Assembly: GCA_964462945.1 (NCBI GenBank)
Contig: CAYWZW010000043.1
Coordinates: 1 to 44,224, forward strand
DNA: 44,224 bases
Source of the DNA: GCA-020343675 sp964462945
GTDB taxonomy: Bacteria > Planctomycetota > Phycisphaerae > Sedimentisphaerales > Anaerobacaceae
Direction of reading: 5' to 3'
Numbering within the stretch: position 1 is the stretch's first letter; each line of letters starts with the position of its first letter. Shown piece by piece: positions 7,432-15,103 of the stretch. The position numbers were made by a program, and so were the translations under genes. The notes below the pieces were generated by a model, which saw only the letters and a list, made by a program, of their open reading frames with translations, was not told the origin of the DNA and did not search any database.

Positions 7432-8439
7432 CTAATCCTCAAGGAGCGTCATTGTCAGATTCTGGTCGATTGTTATCTTTGGACTTACACCGGCAAGAGG
7501 CAGCAGCAAAGAGGCCTTTAGCTGGAGCTGGTACTGCTGCTTGCATCGCTCTATCCTGCCGGCGTCGATATTGAACAGCTCCTCGCCCCGGCCCTGCAAA
7601 TCGAGGACCTGATAGTTTCTGTAAAATCCGAAGGGGCCGGCCACCTGGAACGTTCCGGAATACGGTATCGGCCAATCGCGCGGGGCCGAGTCCGCCGGGC
7701 GGTACGAGCTGCTTATCACGGCGAGCCGGCCTTGCTCGCTCTGCCGGATTTCGTCGAGCCTGTAGGTGACGTCCCTGGCTTTTCGCATCACCATCGGAGC
7801 CGGCACCGAAAGTTTCGACCGCCAGCTTTGCCCCACCGCGATTCCTTTGGAGGGTTCTTCAATACTGGCAACCGCGTCCCACAGAAACCATTGGCTTGCG
7901 ACAAAATCATTTATCATGTCGGGCTCCTTGATCCTGCCCTGATCGGTGTTTGCCCGGAACGCTTTTTTGCCGGCGTCCTTGGTTAACTCATCTAATTGAG
8001 AATAATCCTCGATTTTGCCCGTGGGTCCGACGGCGAGCGTGAAGGTTCTGCCGGCAAAGCTTTCGGCCGCATCCCGGCCCGGCCCTTTGCTGCGCGCCAC
8101 TTTCACCGATTCGCAGGTCGCCTTGACGGTCGTCAATCCGTAGGGGTTTATCTCTGCGGGCGTATAGGACACGATCATTTCCATCGACTCGGAGGATTTT
8201 TCCGCAGCGCGTTTGCCCGATATGGCTGCTTCTTCAGATGTGTCCCAGCCAACCGTTATTTCGCGGCTGGAGACAAACTTGTATCGCAGGGTCCGGCCGT
8301 CCCGGAAGTCCACGGTCAAAAGCTCTTTTTCTGCGTGCGATGGCCCTCTGTCACCGGCTGTCGGCTCACACCCTGCCAGAACGGTCAGAACGACGGCCGT
8401 CATAATGATTGGCGCCGTTTTCAACTTTGTCCCTTTCAA
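7432..8439 (-). CDS. Lipoprotein of unknown function, DUF6263-like (copy 2)
   Basis: The 335-residue protein has a lipoprotein signal: basic start, hydrophobic stretch 9-20 and lipobox LAGC with Cys24. The mature part is a mostly beta-type domain with no catalytic motif that I can identify. It contains a central IEDYSQLDELTK region and a GQSWRSKLSVPAPM segment. The upstream neighbour (8487-9506) has the same architecture, including a polar ESxxM/TF central strand, a GQVSK/GKIED turn and a GESW/GQSW motif, so the two are tandem paralogues. The family resembles the DUF6263 lipoproteins of planctomycetes, but that label is from memory and not certain. It is expected to be anchored in a membrane facing the periplasm. 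Confidence 0.75.
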   Translation of the reverse strand: MKGTKLKTAPIIMTAVVLTVLAGCEPTAGDRGPSHAEKELLTVDFRDGRTLRYKFVSSREITVGWDTSEEAAISGKRAAEKSSESMEMIVSYTPAEINPYGLTTVKATCESVKVARSKGPGRDAAESFAGRTFTLAVGPTGKIEDYSQLDELTKDAGKKAFRANTDQGRIKEPDMINDFVASQWFLWDAVASIEEPSKGIAVGQSWRSKLSVPAPMVMRKARDVTYRLDEIRQSEQGRLAVISSSYRPADSAPRDWPIPYSGTFQVAGPFGFYRNYQVLDLQGRGEELFNIDAGRIERCKQQYQLQLKASLLLPLAGVSPKITIDQNLTMTLLED

Positions 8440-8486
8440 ACACGTTCATAGACGACAGCTTGTGAGCCGCGAACGATGCGGCGCTC

Positions 8487-9506
8487 TTAGTCAATTCTCT
8501 CGATGCTGTGGAGACGAGCAGCCATCATCTTCAGCGCAGCAGGCTGTTGCTTGTCTTGTGGATTGGGATCGACGATAAACCATTCTATCCGCAGCTCTTC
8601 ACGCCATTGTTCTATTTTGCCGCTGGTCAAATCGAGCTTTAGCTCTCCCGTGTAGGTTTCGGTATTGTCAAACATGTTTGAGAAGAAAGGCGACCCCTGT
8701 TCTTTGTGCAGCTCCTTGGCATTTTCCGCCGAGGGCACGGCCTCCATCCGGGCTATCGCAACCCGGCGATTCCCGGTCTCTTGAATTTCCTTGAGCGTGT
8801 AGATTTTCTCGTACGATTTGGCCCCCATCAGATCGAAAGAAAAGCTCTCTATGCTGCTCCAGCTTTCGCCGGTGTGCAATCGGTCTTTGCCGGCGGGGGG
8901 CAGGGCGGAAACCGCGTGCATTTCCCGGATGGTGTCGGCGGAAAGCAGGTTAGCGGCCGCCTTGTGCGCCGAGGAGTCGCCCTGCACGGCGGCTCGGGCA
9001 TCGTCGGCATCGATCACCTTTGAAACCTGGCCGGAAGCTGTGAGCTCTATTGTGTAACTTTGCCCGATGAGCTTGCCCAGAGGACTGCCCATGTCTTTTT
9101 CTCTCGAGCTGTCGAAGTCCAGAACGACGTTGTCTCTGACTCTTGCCAGATACTTCAACTCCTTGATCGTGATCTTTGCCACGGCATTGCCTGTGCCATT
9201 TATGCTTTGAACGTGCTGCGTGAAGGTCATCTCCATTCCGTTGCCGGTATGGCCGCCGGTGAACTGTTTCGGCTTGCTTTCAGCGGGGCCCTCCCACTCA
9301 ACGCTCTTGTCGTTCTCTCTGGTTATTCTGTAGGTGGCTGAATCCCCGGCGGTGAGCTTCAACGCCAGCTTCGGAGCCGATGGTTGCTCCCGGGGCTCGA
9401 CCTTGTTTTGGGGCACTTGCCTGGAAAGATTAGCGCAACCAGCCGTCAACAGCAGCACGAAAAGCACGAGACTTGCTGCGAAACCGAATATTCTGATCTG
9501 CTTCAT
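8487..9506 (-). CDS. Lipoprotein of unknown function, DUF6263-like (copy 1)
   Basis: The 339-residue product has a clear lipoprotein signal with a hydrophobic core at 9-21 and lipobox TAGC (Cys24). The mature domain starts with LALKLTAGDSATYRI, has MEMTFTQHVQSINGTGNAV in the middle, IGQSYTIELTASGQVSKVI about residue 145-163, and HTGESWSSIESF about 218-229. These elements line up in order with those of the next gene (for example SMEMIVSYTP, GRTFTLAVGPTGKIED, VGQSWRSKLS). The pair is separated by 47 bases, so it is probably one transcript made by tandem duplication. The function is unknown. An AT-rich start region lies upstream. Confidence 0.75.
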   Translation of the reverse strand: MKQIRIFGFAASLVLFVLLLTAGCANLSRQVPQNKVEPREQPSAPKLALKLTAGDSATYRITRENDKSVEWEGPAESKPKQFTGGHTGNGMEMTFTQHVQSINGTGNAVAKITIKELKYLARVRDNVVLDFDSSREKDMGSPLGKLIGQSYTIELTASGQVSKVIDADDARAAVQGDSSAHKAAANLLSADTIREMHAVSALPPAGKDRLHTGESWSSIESFSFDLMGAKSYEKIYTLKEIQETGNRRVAIARMEAVPSAENAKELHKEQGSPFFSNMFDNTETYTGELKLDLTSGKIEQWREELRIEWFIVDPNPQDKQQPAALKMMAARLHSIERID

Positions 9507-9580
9507 TATATATTCTCCCGTAAGCCTTGTAGAGTTTACATACCTTACCTGGCAGGCCCAGACAGTTCAGAGCAGAGTTT

Positions 9581-10183
9581 CTATGGCTCCTTATAAACAC
9601 AGAAAGATTCTGCCATCATATCGTGCAATGCACATTTTCTGAAGGTAAATGCAACAACAACGCAGTCGATCAAAATAAGTGCATTCACAGGATAACTAAT
9701 CACACCCAGGAGACTCCCCTGTTGCGCTTGACCGAGTTCTATCCATGATGTGACTGATTGGAACTGGGGTGACGAAAATAAAATAAGTTGACCTGCCAGG
9801 GCGACGCCGGCCGACAAGAGGAACGGGAAGAAACGAATGTACGCGCTGAATAAAGAGAGCTTGTTGCCGTCATCGTCAATGACTTTGATCTTACAAGACA
9901 TCTTGCCCAGTGTCGCCCCGAAAAATGATTCCATGAAAGGCTTATATATGAGCCCCGGCAGGCTTATCAAAACTAACACGGCCGTGCTTTTGAGTGAAAA
10001 CACATTCCAGAAGCTCAGAATCATGATCGGGATAAATATCAGAGAATCGATAATGCTCGCACCTACCCTGATCCAGAATCCTGCCGGCCGTGAATAACCT
10101 TCCATGGGTTCTGCGCAATTGGAACAAAATTCTACCCACTTTTGAAACTCCTGTCCGCATTTTTTGCATTTTCTGGCATTCAT
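9581..10183 (-). CDS. Zinc-ribbon RDD family membrane protein
   Basis: The 200-residue protein starts with a zinc ribbon whose four cysteines are at C6, C9, C20 and C23. An RDD domain follows: AGFWIRVGASIIDSLI (33-48) has the conserved Arg and Asp of the family, GATLGKMSCKIKVID (88-102) is the typical LGK loop, and ALHDMMAESFCV near the C-terminus is the usual closing HD motif. About four hydrophobic helices span the membrane. RDD proteins are poorly understood; some act in Na+/H+ exchange or osmotic stress. It is transcribed away from ilvD, and the 210 bases between them would hold both promoters. Confidence 0.82.
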   Translation of the reverse strand: MNARKCKKCGQEFQKWVEFCSNCAEPMEGYSRPAGFWIRVGASIIDSLIFIPIMILSFWNVFSLKSTAVLVLISLPGLIYKPFMESFFGATLGKMSCKIKVIDDDGNKLSLFSAYIRFFPFLLSAGVALAGQLILFSSPQFQSVTSWIELGQAQQGSLLGVISYPVNALILIDCVVVAFTFRKCALHDMMAESFCVYKEP

Positions 10184-10321
10184 GCTTTTTCCTTATCTTA
10201 GCTGGGATTTCCCATGTACACTTTACTGAGACACTCATGCGTATGCAGATTATGTAATGTTTTGCGGCGTTTATTATACGTTTCATCTTGCCTTAAACAA
10301 CTGATTTTTCTTTATTCGGGC

Positions 10322-10340
10322 ACCGCCGGCGGTTACAATG
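10322..10340 (+). promoter_or_regulatory. Perfect palindrome and -10-like box upstream of ilvD
   Basis: ACCGCC-GGCGGT (10322-10333) is a perfect 12-base palindrome. It is followed one base later by TACAAT (10335-10340), which could be a -10 element about 54 bases before the ilvD start codon. A palindrome touching the -10 box is a plausible operator. The -35 region is poor, so the promoter call is weak. Confidence 0.3.
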
Positions 10341-10393
10341 AGACTTTCACGTTTTTGAATGACTCTGTTCAGTACATTGGGAGATGCCGGATT

Positions 10394-12067
10394 ATGAAAA
10401 GCGACACAGTGAAGAAGGGTTTTGAACGGGCGCCGCATCGCGGTTTGCTTCGCGCCTGCGGTCTCAGTGATGCCGACATTAATAAGCCGTTTATCGGTGT
10501 TGCCAACAGTTTCTGCGAGATCGTGCCGGGTCACGTTCACCTCAACAAGGTTGCCCAGGTGGTCAAGGCCGCCATCCGCAGGGCGGGCGGGGCCGCCTTT
10601 GAGTTCAATACCATCGCGGTGTGCGACGGGATCGCCATGGGCCATACCGGCATGAAGTATTCTCTGGCCTCGCGCGAAATCATCGCCGATTCCGTCGAGA
10701 CGATGGCGCGGGCGCATTGCTTTGACGGCCTTGTCTGCATCCCCAACTGCGACAAGATCATCCCCGGCATGTTGATGGCCGCCGTCAGGCTGAATATCCC
10801 GACGATTTTCGTCTCCGGCGGGCCTATGGCCGCGGGCAGGACGGCCGACGGAAAAACCGTTGACCTGATCAGTATATTCGAAGGCGTCGCCGGATTCAAC
10901 GCGGGCAAGATCGACGAAGCTCAGTTGGAGGAGCTTGAGCGCAAAGGCTGTCCCGGACAGGGAAGCTGCTCGGGAATGTTCACGGCCAATTCGATGAATT
11001 GTCTTTGCGAGGCGATTGGAATGGCCCTGCCCGGCAACGGCACGATCCTTGCCATTGACCCGAAGCGCCAGCGGCTTTACAAGGCAACGGGCAAACAGAT
11101 TATGACCCTTATTGAGAAGGACATCAAGCCTCTGGACATAATCAGCCAGAAATCGCTGGATAACGCCCTTGTCCTGGATATGGCGATGGGCGGCTCGACG
11201 AATACCGTCCTGCACACGCTGGCGGTCGCCAATGAAGCTGGCGTCAAATACGACCTCGAACGCATCAACGCGATCTCGGCTAAATGCCCCAACATTTGTA
11301 AGGTGGCGCCATCGAGCAAATATCACGTCGAGGACGTTGACGCCGCCGGCGGCATCAGTGCCATCCTCAGTGAGATCAGGAGAATCCCGAACCTGCTGAA
11401 CCTTGACTGCCCCACCGTGAGCGGCAAGACGCTCGGCGAGAACATCGCCGCGGCCCAGATCAAGAATACGGAGGTCATCCACCCGCTCGACAATCCGTAT
11501 TCCAAGACCGGCGGCCTGGCGATTCTGAAGGGCAACCTTGCTCCCAAGGGTTGCGTCGTCAAGACCGCAGGGGTCGCCCCCGCAATGCTCACGCATACGG
11601 GCCCGGCGGTTATCTTCGAGAGCCAGGAAGAGGCCTGCGCCGGTATTTTGGCCGGAAAGGTCAAACAGGGCAATGTCGTGGTCATTCGCTGTGAAGGCCC
11701 GAAGGGCGGACCCGGCATGCAGGAGATGCTCAGCCCCACAAGCTACATCATGGGCGCCGGCTTAGGCGAATCCGTAGCCCTGATCACCGACGGCCGCTTC
11801 AGCGGCGGAACGAGAGGCGCCTGCATCGGCCACATCAGCCCCGAAGCCGCGGTCGGAGGACCCATAGGCTTATTAAAAGACGGCGACATCATTGAAATAG
11901 ACATCCCGAAAAACAAAATCAGTGTGAAGCTCTCCGATAAGGAGCTTGCCGACCGCAAAAAGACCTGGACTCCGCCAAAACCGAAGATAACCCAAGGCTG
12001 CCTGGCCAAATACGCCTCCATGGCCACCAGCGCCGACACCGGCGCCGTCCTGGAATTTCGAGTCTGA
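10394..12067 (+). CDS. ilvD: Dihydroxy-acid dehydratase
   Basis: The 557-residue enzyme catalyses the dehydration of 2,3-dihydroxy acids to 2-keto acids, the third step shared by isoleucine and valine synthesis. Fe-S ligand regions of the IlvD/Edd family are present: NSFCEIVPGH (38-47), CIPNCDK (115-121) and SCSGMFTANSMNCL (191-204). The C-terminal part has GPKGGPGMQEM and TDGRFSGGTRG, which bind substrate. The ATG at 10394 is chosen over longer frames because family members start with M-x-SD-x-VKKG and a GGGAG lies before it. The final 60-70 codons use noticeably AT-richer codons than the rest. A second, diverged copy of the last 24 codons is found at 12802-12876, behind the toxin-antitoxin pair. 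Confidence 0.96.
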   Translation: MKSDTVKKGFERAPHRGLLRACGLSDADINKPFIGVANSFCEIVPGHVHLNKVAQVVKAAIRRAGGAAFEFNTIAVCDGIAMGHTGMKYSLASREIIADSVETMARAHCFDGLVCIPNCDKIIPGMLMAAVRLNIPTIFVSGGPMAAGRTADGKTVDLISIFEGVAGFNAGKIDEAQLEELERKGCPGQGSCSGMFTANSMNCLCEAIGMALPGNGTILAIDPKRQRLYKATGKQIMTLIEKDIKPLDIISQKSLDNALVLDMAMGGSTNTVLHTLAVANEAGVKYDLERINAISAKCPNICKVAPSSKYHVEDVDAAGGISAILSEIRRIPNLLNLDCPTVSGKTLGENIAAAQIKNTEVIHPLDNPYSKTGGLAILKGNLAPKGCVVKTAGVAPAMLTHTGPAVIFESQEEACAGILAGKVKQGNVVVIRCEGPKGGPGMQEMLSPTSYIMGAGLGESVALITDGRFSGGTRGACIGHISPEAAVGGPIGLLKDGDIIEIDIPKNKISVKLSDKELADRKKTWTPPKPKITQGCLAKYASMATSADTGAVLEFRV

Positions 12068-12199
12068 TGCTGCATACTGTCCTGGATTAACGGCGGCAGA
12101 ATCTGAATTTTGCTGGAATGTTTTGATAAGATTTGTGTATGATTAACGGCAGGTGGTTTCCTCAGATTAGCAGGTCTGCCGAATTTTGGAGCAAACAGC

Positions 12200-12418
12200 A
12201 TGAATGAGCGAATCATAATCGACCCAAATATCTGTCATGGACAGGCCTGCATCAAAGGCACACGCATTCCTGTTCATCAAGTCGTCGGCATGCTGGCCAA
12301 TGGAGACGCAATTGAAGACCTTCTAAAGGAATATCCTTCCCTTAAGCGCGGTGATATTCTTGCAGCTCTGGCTTATGCCGCTTCTCTTGCAGAAGAACAG
12401 ATTACGCCTATCGGATGA
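12200..12418 (+). CDS. DUF433 antitoxin-like protein
   Basis: The 72-residue protein matches the DUF433 family: IIIDPNICHGQACIKGTRIPV near the N-terminus, and a helical part with DLLKEYPSLKRGDILAALAY (40-59). DUF433 proteins are helix-turn-helix-like and are generally found in front of DUF5615 or PIN-type toxins, acting as the antitoxin and probable autorepressor. A GGAG ribosome binding site lies about eight bases before the ATG. The toxin gene follows after nine bases. The pair sits directly behind ilvD but is probably a separate, horizontally acquired unit. Confidence 0.87.
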   Translation: MNERIIIDPNICHGQACIKGTRIPVHQVVGMLANGDAIEDLLKEYPSLKRGDILAALAYAASLAEEQITPIG

Positions 12419-12427
12419 CAACGAGAC

Positions 12428-12781
12428 ATGAAAATACTCGTGGACGAAAATATCCCTCTGATAAGTGTGCAACAGCTCCGCAAGATGAACCACGATGTAA
12501 CCGATGTTCGCGGCACCTCAGACCAGGGAAGATCAGATGAATTTCTCTGGAATAAAGCCTGCCAAGAAAAACGATTACTGATTACGACAGACCGAGGTTT
12601 CGCACATTACCGCGACAAAGAACACTACGGTATCCTGATTGTGTCTCTGCGTAAGCCGAATAGCCGCAAGATTAACGAACGTGTGATTCAGGCGATGGGA
12701 CAATTTTCTGCCGGTCAGTGGCGTGGGCTCCTGGTTGTGATGCGCGATGAGGTGATGAGTACTTGGCGGCCCGGCAAATAA
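12428..12781 (+). CDS. DUF5615 PIN-like toxin
   Basis: The 117-residue protein belongs to the DUF5615 PIN-like family. Acidic residues expected in the metal-binding centre are visible in LVDENIPL (residues 3-10), in DEFLWNKACQ (about 37-46) and in LITTDRGFAHY (51-61). Family members are predicted Mg2+-dependent RNases serving as toxins beside DUF433 antitoxins. The gene starts nine bases after the DUF433 stop and is probably cotranscribed. It ends 20 bases before a stretch that repeats the ilvD tail. Confidence 0.85.
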   Translation: MKILVDENIPLISVQQLRKMNHDVTDVRGTSDQGRSDEFLWNKACQEKRLLITTDRGFAHYRDKEHYGILIVSLRKPNSRKINERVIQAMGQFSAGQWRGLLVVMRDEVMSTWRPGK

Positions 12782-12801
12782 AAATAGCACCGCAAGCTTC
12801 G

Positions 12802-12876
12802 GTAACCAACGCCCGTTTGGCCAAATGCGCCGCCATGGCCACCAGCGCCGACACGGGAGCCGTCCTGAAATGGTGA
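12802..12876 (+). pseudogene. Detached second copy of the ilvD 3' end
   Basis: In frame, this stretch encodes VTNARLAKCAAMATSADTG followed by AVLKW and a stop codon. The genuine ilvD end encodes ITQGCLAKYASMATSADTG, AVLEFRV and a stop. The 24 codons match closely in protein and DNA, but with about nine base differences over the best 60 bases, so it is not a fresh duplication. The sequence before 12802 is not IlvD-like. It is most simply read as the displaced original ilvD end, or as an end brought in by recombination together with the toxin-antitoxin pair. Confidence 0.75.
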
Positions 12877-13515
12877 AATGAAAACGCCGTTTTGCGATTT
12901 TCTCTGTCATTCCTGCGAAAGCAGGAATCCAGATGATAAGGTCAAAAATAGCAGTAGGAAGAATTTTGGCATAGTGGTATAGAATTTTGTATGGAGTTCT
13001 ATCTTACTCAAACTGACCGACTCGAATGCAAGGGTGTTCGCAAGTTCTTGTTGTACAGGCACAGGGCGAAACTTGTCATTCTGAGCGAAACGCAGTGAAG
13101 CGAAGAATCTGGCTTGCGAATAATCAGTTCGCTGCCCAGATGCTTCGCCTCCGGCTTAGCCGCCGTCCTGAGCTTGCCGAAGGAATGACAACGAAAATCG
13201 GTCAGTTTGAGTTATTAGAGAATGATAAACTCGTGACATCAGTAAATGTCAAAACTCACACGCTGCTTCGTGCCGCAGACAAGACCGATGTTTCTGTCCT
13301 GATACATGTTATTGTCAAAGCTACGATGCCGACGTGGAACACCATTGGATTGTCAGGATAATTGGCTGTTTGAACAATGTTTACTTGGCTAAGATGTGCT
13401 GTACATACCGATTGTTGTTAGAATGAATAGATTCCCGCTTTCGCAGGAATGATGATTTGACTATGTTTGGATATTTCGGGTTTCGATATTCGACTATAAT
13501 GTCAAGAGATGCAAT
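12877..13515. repeat. Repeat-rich intergenic region with an inverted repeat
   Basis: No convincing gene is seen. A unit tcattcctgcgaaagcagga (12908-12927) recurs in opposite orientation at about 13431-13451. A cattctgagcgaaa ... gcgaagaatct unit spans 13077-13108 and a gccgtcctgagc unit spans 13162-13190. These last two lie inside a perfect 15-base inverted repeat, ACTCAAACTGACCGA at 13006-13020 and its complement at 13198-13212. A 35-codon frame from 12991 and a 111-codon frame from 13026 consist partly of repeat DNA. A TATAAT at 13495-13500 may be the -10 box for the next gene. Confidence 0.55.
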
Positions 13516-13833
13516 ATGGAAATAGAACCTATACTTAAAAAATTCAAGCGGCAGATTGCCGGGCTTTACGGTGCTCGCCTCAAGAAGGTTGTCCTGTACG
13601 GTTCTTACGCAAGGGGCCAGGGCAATGATGAGCATTCGGACATTGATCTGGCCGTCGTGTTGGCAGGATCGGTTGATCCCTGCGAAGAGATCCGGCGAAT
13701 GGCTGACATATTCACAGAGCTTAATCTTGAGCATGATGTTTTGATAATGGTCTATCCGGTCTCCGAGATGGATTTTGAGAAAGTCCAGAGTCCCATCCTT
13801 ATAAACGTTCGCAAGGAAGGTCAGGCCGTATGA
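13516..13833 (+). CDS. MNT-type nucleotidyltransferase antitoxin
   Basis: The 105-residue protein is a minimal nucleotidyltransferase. It has the signature GSYARG (29-34) followed by SDIDLAV (41-47), whose Asp residues bind the metal, and a third acidic position in EHDVLIMV near 72-79. Proteins of this kind pair with HEPN toxins and neutralise them by adding AMP groups (type VII toxin-antitoxin systems). The downstream HEPN gene overlaps the stop codon by four bases, which supports this role. The ribosome binding site is weak, so translation may be low or leaderless. Confidence 0.87.
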   Translation: MEIEPILKKFKRQIAGLYGARLKKVVLYGSYARGQGNDEHSDIDLAVVLAGSVDPCEEIRRMADIFTELNLEHDVLIMVYPVSEMDFEKVQSPILINVRKEGQAV

Positions 13834-14207
13834 GCCAGATTCAAAAACTTATCGAAAAAGCCGGCAGATATTTGCGGAGCGCGGAGCTATTGATCCAGGA
13901 CGCCGATTATGACTCCGCTGTTTCGAGGGCATATTATGCCATGTTCTATGCGGCGCAGGCTGCGCTGCTCAAAAAAGGAATGACTTTTTCTTCGCACAAA
14001 GCTGTTATTTCCGCTTTCGGTCGGTATTTTGTGAAAACGGGGATCTTTGAAAAAGAGATGGGCAAAGATCTGAACGTCATCTTTGATGAGAGACAATTGG
14101 GTGACTATGAGCCTATGTTTTCAATATCGCAAGATGATGCCCGCCGTGCGACTGAAGCCGCTCAAGGATTTGTCGCTCAAATTGCAGCGTGGCTGGAAAA
14201 AAACTAA
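13830..14207 (+). CDS. HEPN domain protein (partner of the MNT antitoxin)
   Basis: The 125-residue all-helical protein matches the UPF0332-type HEPN family: LRSAELLIQDADYDSAVSR (15-33), RAYYAMFYAAQAALL (33-47) and DERQLGDYEP (86-95). Its start overlaps the MNT gene through ATGA, a hallmark of HEPN/MNT operons. Family knowledge makes it the toxin, an RNase or an RNase-like binder. The catalytic R-x4-6-H motif of active HEPN toxins is not obvious here, since the expected position reads RQLGDYE without His, so activity is uncertain. It could also be a substrate-binding subunit, as in aminoglycoside-type nucleotidyltransferases. Confidence 0.85.
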   Translation: MSQIQKLIEKAGRYLRSAELLIQDADYDSAVSRAYYAMFYAAQAALLKKGMTFSSHKAVISAFGRYFVKTGIFEKEMGKDLNVIFDERQLGDYEPMFSISQDDARRATEAAQGFVAQIAAWLEKN

Positions 14208-14684
14208 GTGCACACATTTCTACATGACATGAGTTCAAAAACGAAAAGTGCATCCTGGTATGTTGCTGGCCTGCACTTTGAGTGTCAGGCGTGCGGCGGA
14301 TGCTGCTCGGGGCCGGGGGAGGGGTATATCTGGGTGACCAGGCCGGAGATGGAAATCATTGCTGATTTCCTGAAGCTGACGGTAGGGTGGGTGCGGCGGG
14401 AATATCTCAGGCGCGTTGGTCTGCGAACCACGATTATCGAACATCAGACGACCAAAGACTGCATATTCCTGCAAAACAGCGCCGGCCGGAGAGAATGTAT
14501 GATTTATGCCGTTCGGCCGAGCCAGTGCAGGAGCTGGCCCTTCTGGCCCGAAAATCTGTCCAGCCCCGGCGCCTGGAACAAGGCAGCGCAAAAGTGTCCC
14601 GGTATCAATCGCGGCAGGCTCTACAGCGTCGAGGAGATAGAAGAAATCAAAAGGGGCAAAGAATGGCGGCGGGATGCGGAATAA
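14208..14684 (+). CDS. YkgJ family cysteine-cluster protein (first of two)
   Basis: The 158-residue protein has the CxxCxxCC cluster FECQACGGCCSG (residues 25-36), then CIFL, RECMIYAVRPSQCRSWPF about 102-119 and a later CPG. This is the pattern of the YkgJ/Fe-S-oxidoreductase-like family, which is predicted to bind zinc or an iron-sulfur cluster; function is unknown. The GTG at 14208 directly follows the HEPN stop. An in-frame ATG at 14229 (MSSKTKS) is an equally good start, and neither has a strong ribosome binding site. The second YkgJ gene overlaps the 3' end by 22 bases. Confidence 0.83.
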   Translation: MHTFLHDMSSKTKSASWYVAGLHFECQACGGCCSGPGEGYIWVTRPEMEIIADFLKLTVGWVRREYLRRVGLRTTIIEHQTTKDCIFLQNSAGRRECMIYAVRPSQCRSWPFWPENLSSPGAWNKAAQKCPGINRGRLYSVEEIEEIKRGKEWRRDAE

Positions 14685-15103
14685 ACAGCCGGCTCCTCAA
14701 GAGAGTAGCTGAAATCTATGACTGGCTGGACGTTCAGGTCCGCCGGCGCAGCGATTCAGCCGGGGCGTGCAAGTCCTGCGGCAACTGCTGCGATTTCGAC
14801 GGGTTTGACCACCGCTTGTTTATTACGCCGCCGGAGCTTATCTATCTGGCTGGACGTTCAGGCTGCGAAAACATCAGACCGATGCCCGGAAGCCGGTGTC
14901 CATACAACGTGGATGGCAAATGTGACATTTACGAGCATCGTTTTGCCGGCTGCAGAATTTTCTGCTGCAATGGCGATCCGGATTTTCAAAGCGGACTGAG
15001 TGAATCGGCCCTGGAGCGGCTCAAGTCGCTTTGCACGGAATTCCAGGTTCCTTATCGCTATACGGACCTGGCGACGGCATTGAACAGTTTCACGGGAGCT
15101 TAG
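14663..15103 (+). CDS. YkgJ family cysteine-cluster protein (second of two)
   Basis: The 146-residue product contains CKSCGNCC at 36-43 and CPYNVDGKCDIYEHRFAGCR followed by IFCC, the full set of eight or more cysteines of the YkgJ family. The chosen ATG at 14663 gives a short N-terminal helix (LLKRVAEIYDWLD) before the cluster and is preceded by AAAAGGGG. It overlaps the preceding YkgJ gene by 22 bases, suggesting coupling. The two share the cluster arrangement but little else. The stop codon overlaps that of convergent ftsQ by four bases. The cofactor and reaction are unknown. Confidence 0.8.
   Translation: MAAGCGINSRLLKRVAEIYDWLDVQVRRRSDSAGACKSCGNCCDFDGFDHRLFITPPELIYLAGRSGCENIRPMPGSRCPYNVDGKCDIYEHRFAGCRIFCCNGDPDFQSGLSESALERLKSLCTEFQVPYRYTDLATALNSFTGA

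Noticed and set aside
10283..11596. Long reverse frame (437 codons) opposite ilvD
   Set aside because: It is the mirror of a strongly conserved ilvD gene and has no recognisable domain; long antisense frames are common in GC-rich coding DNA.
13026..13361. 111-codon frame in the repeat region behind the DUF5615 gene
   Set aside because: It reads through two dispersed repeats and has no family resemblance; a promoter or ribosome binding site is lacking.
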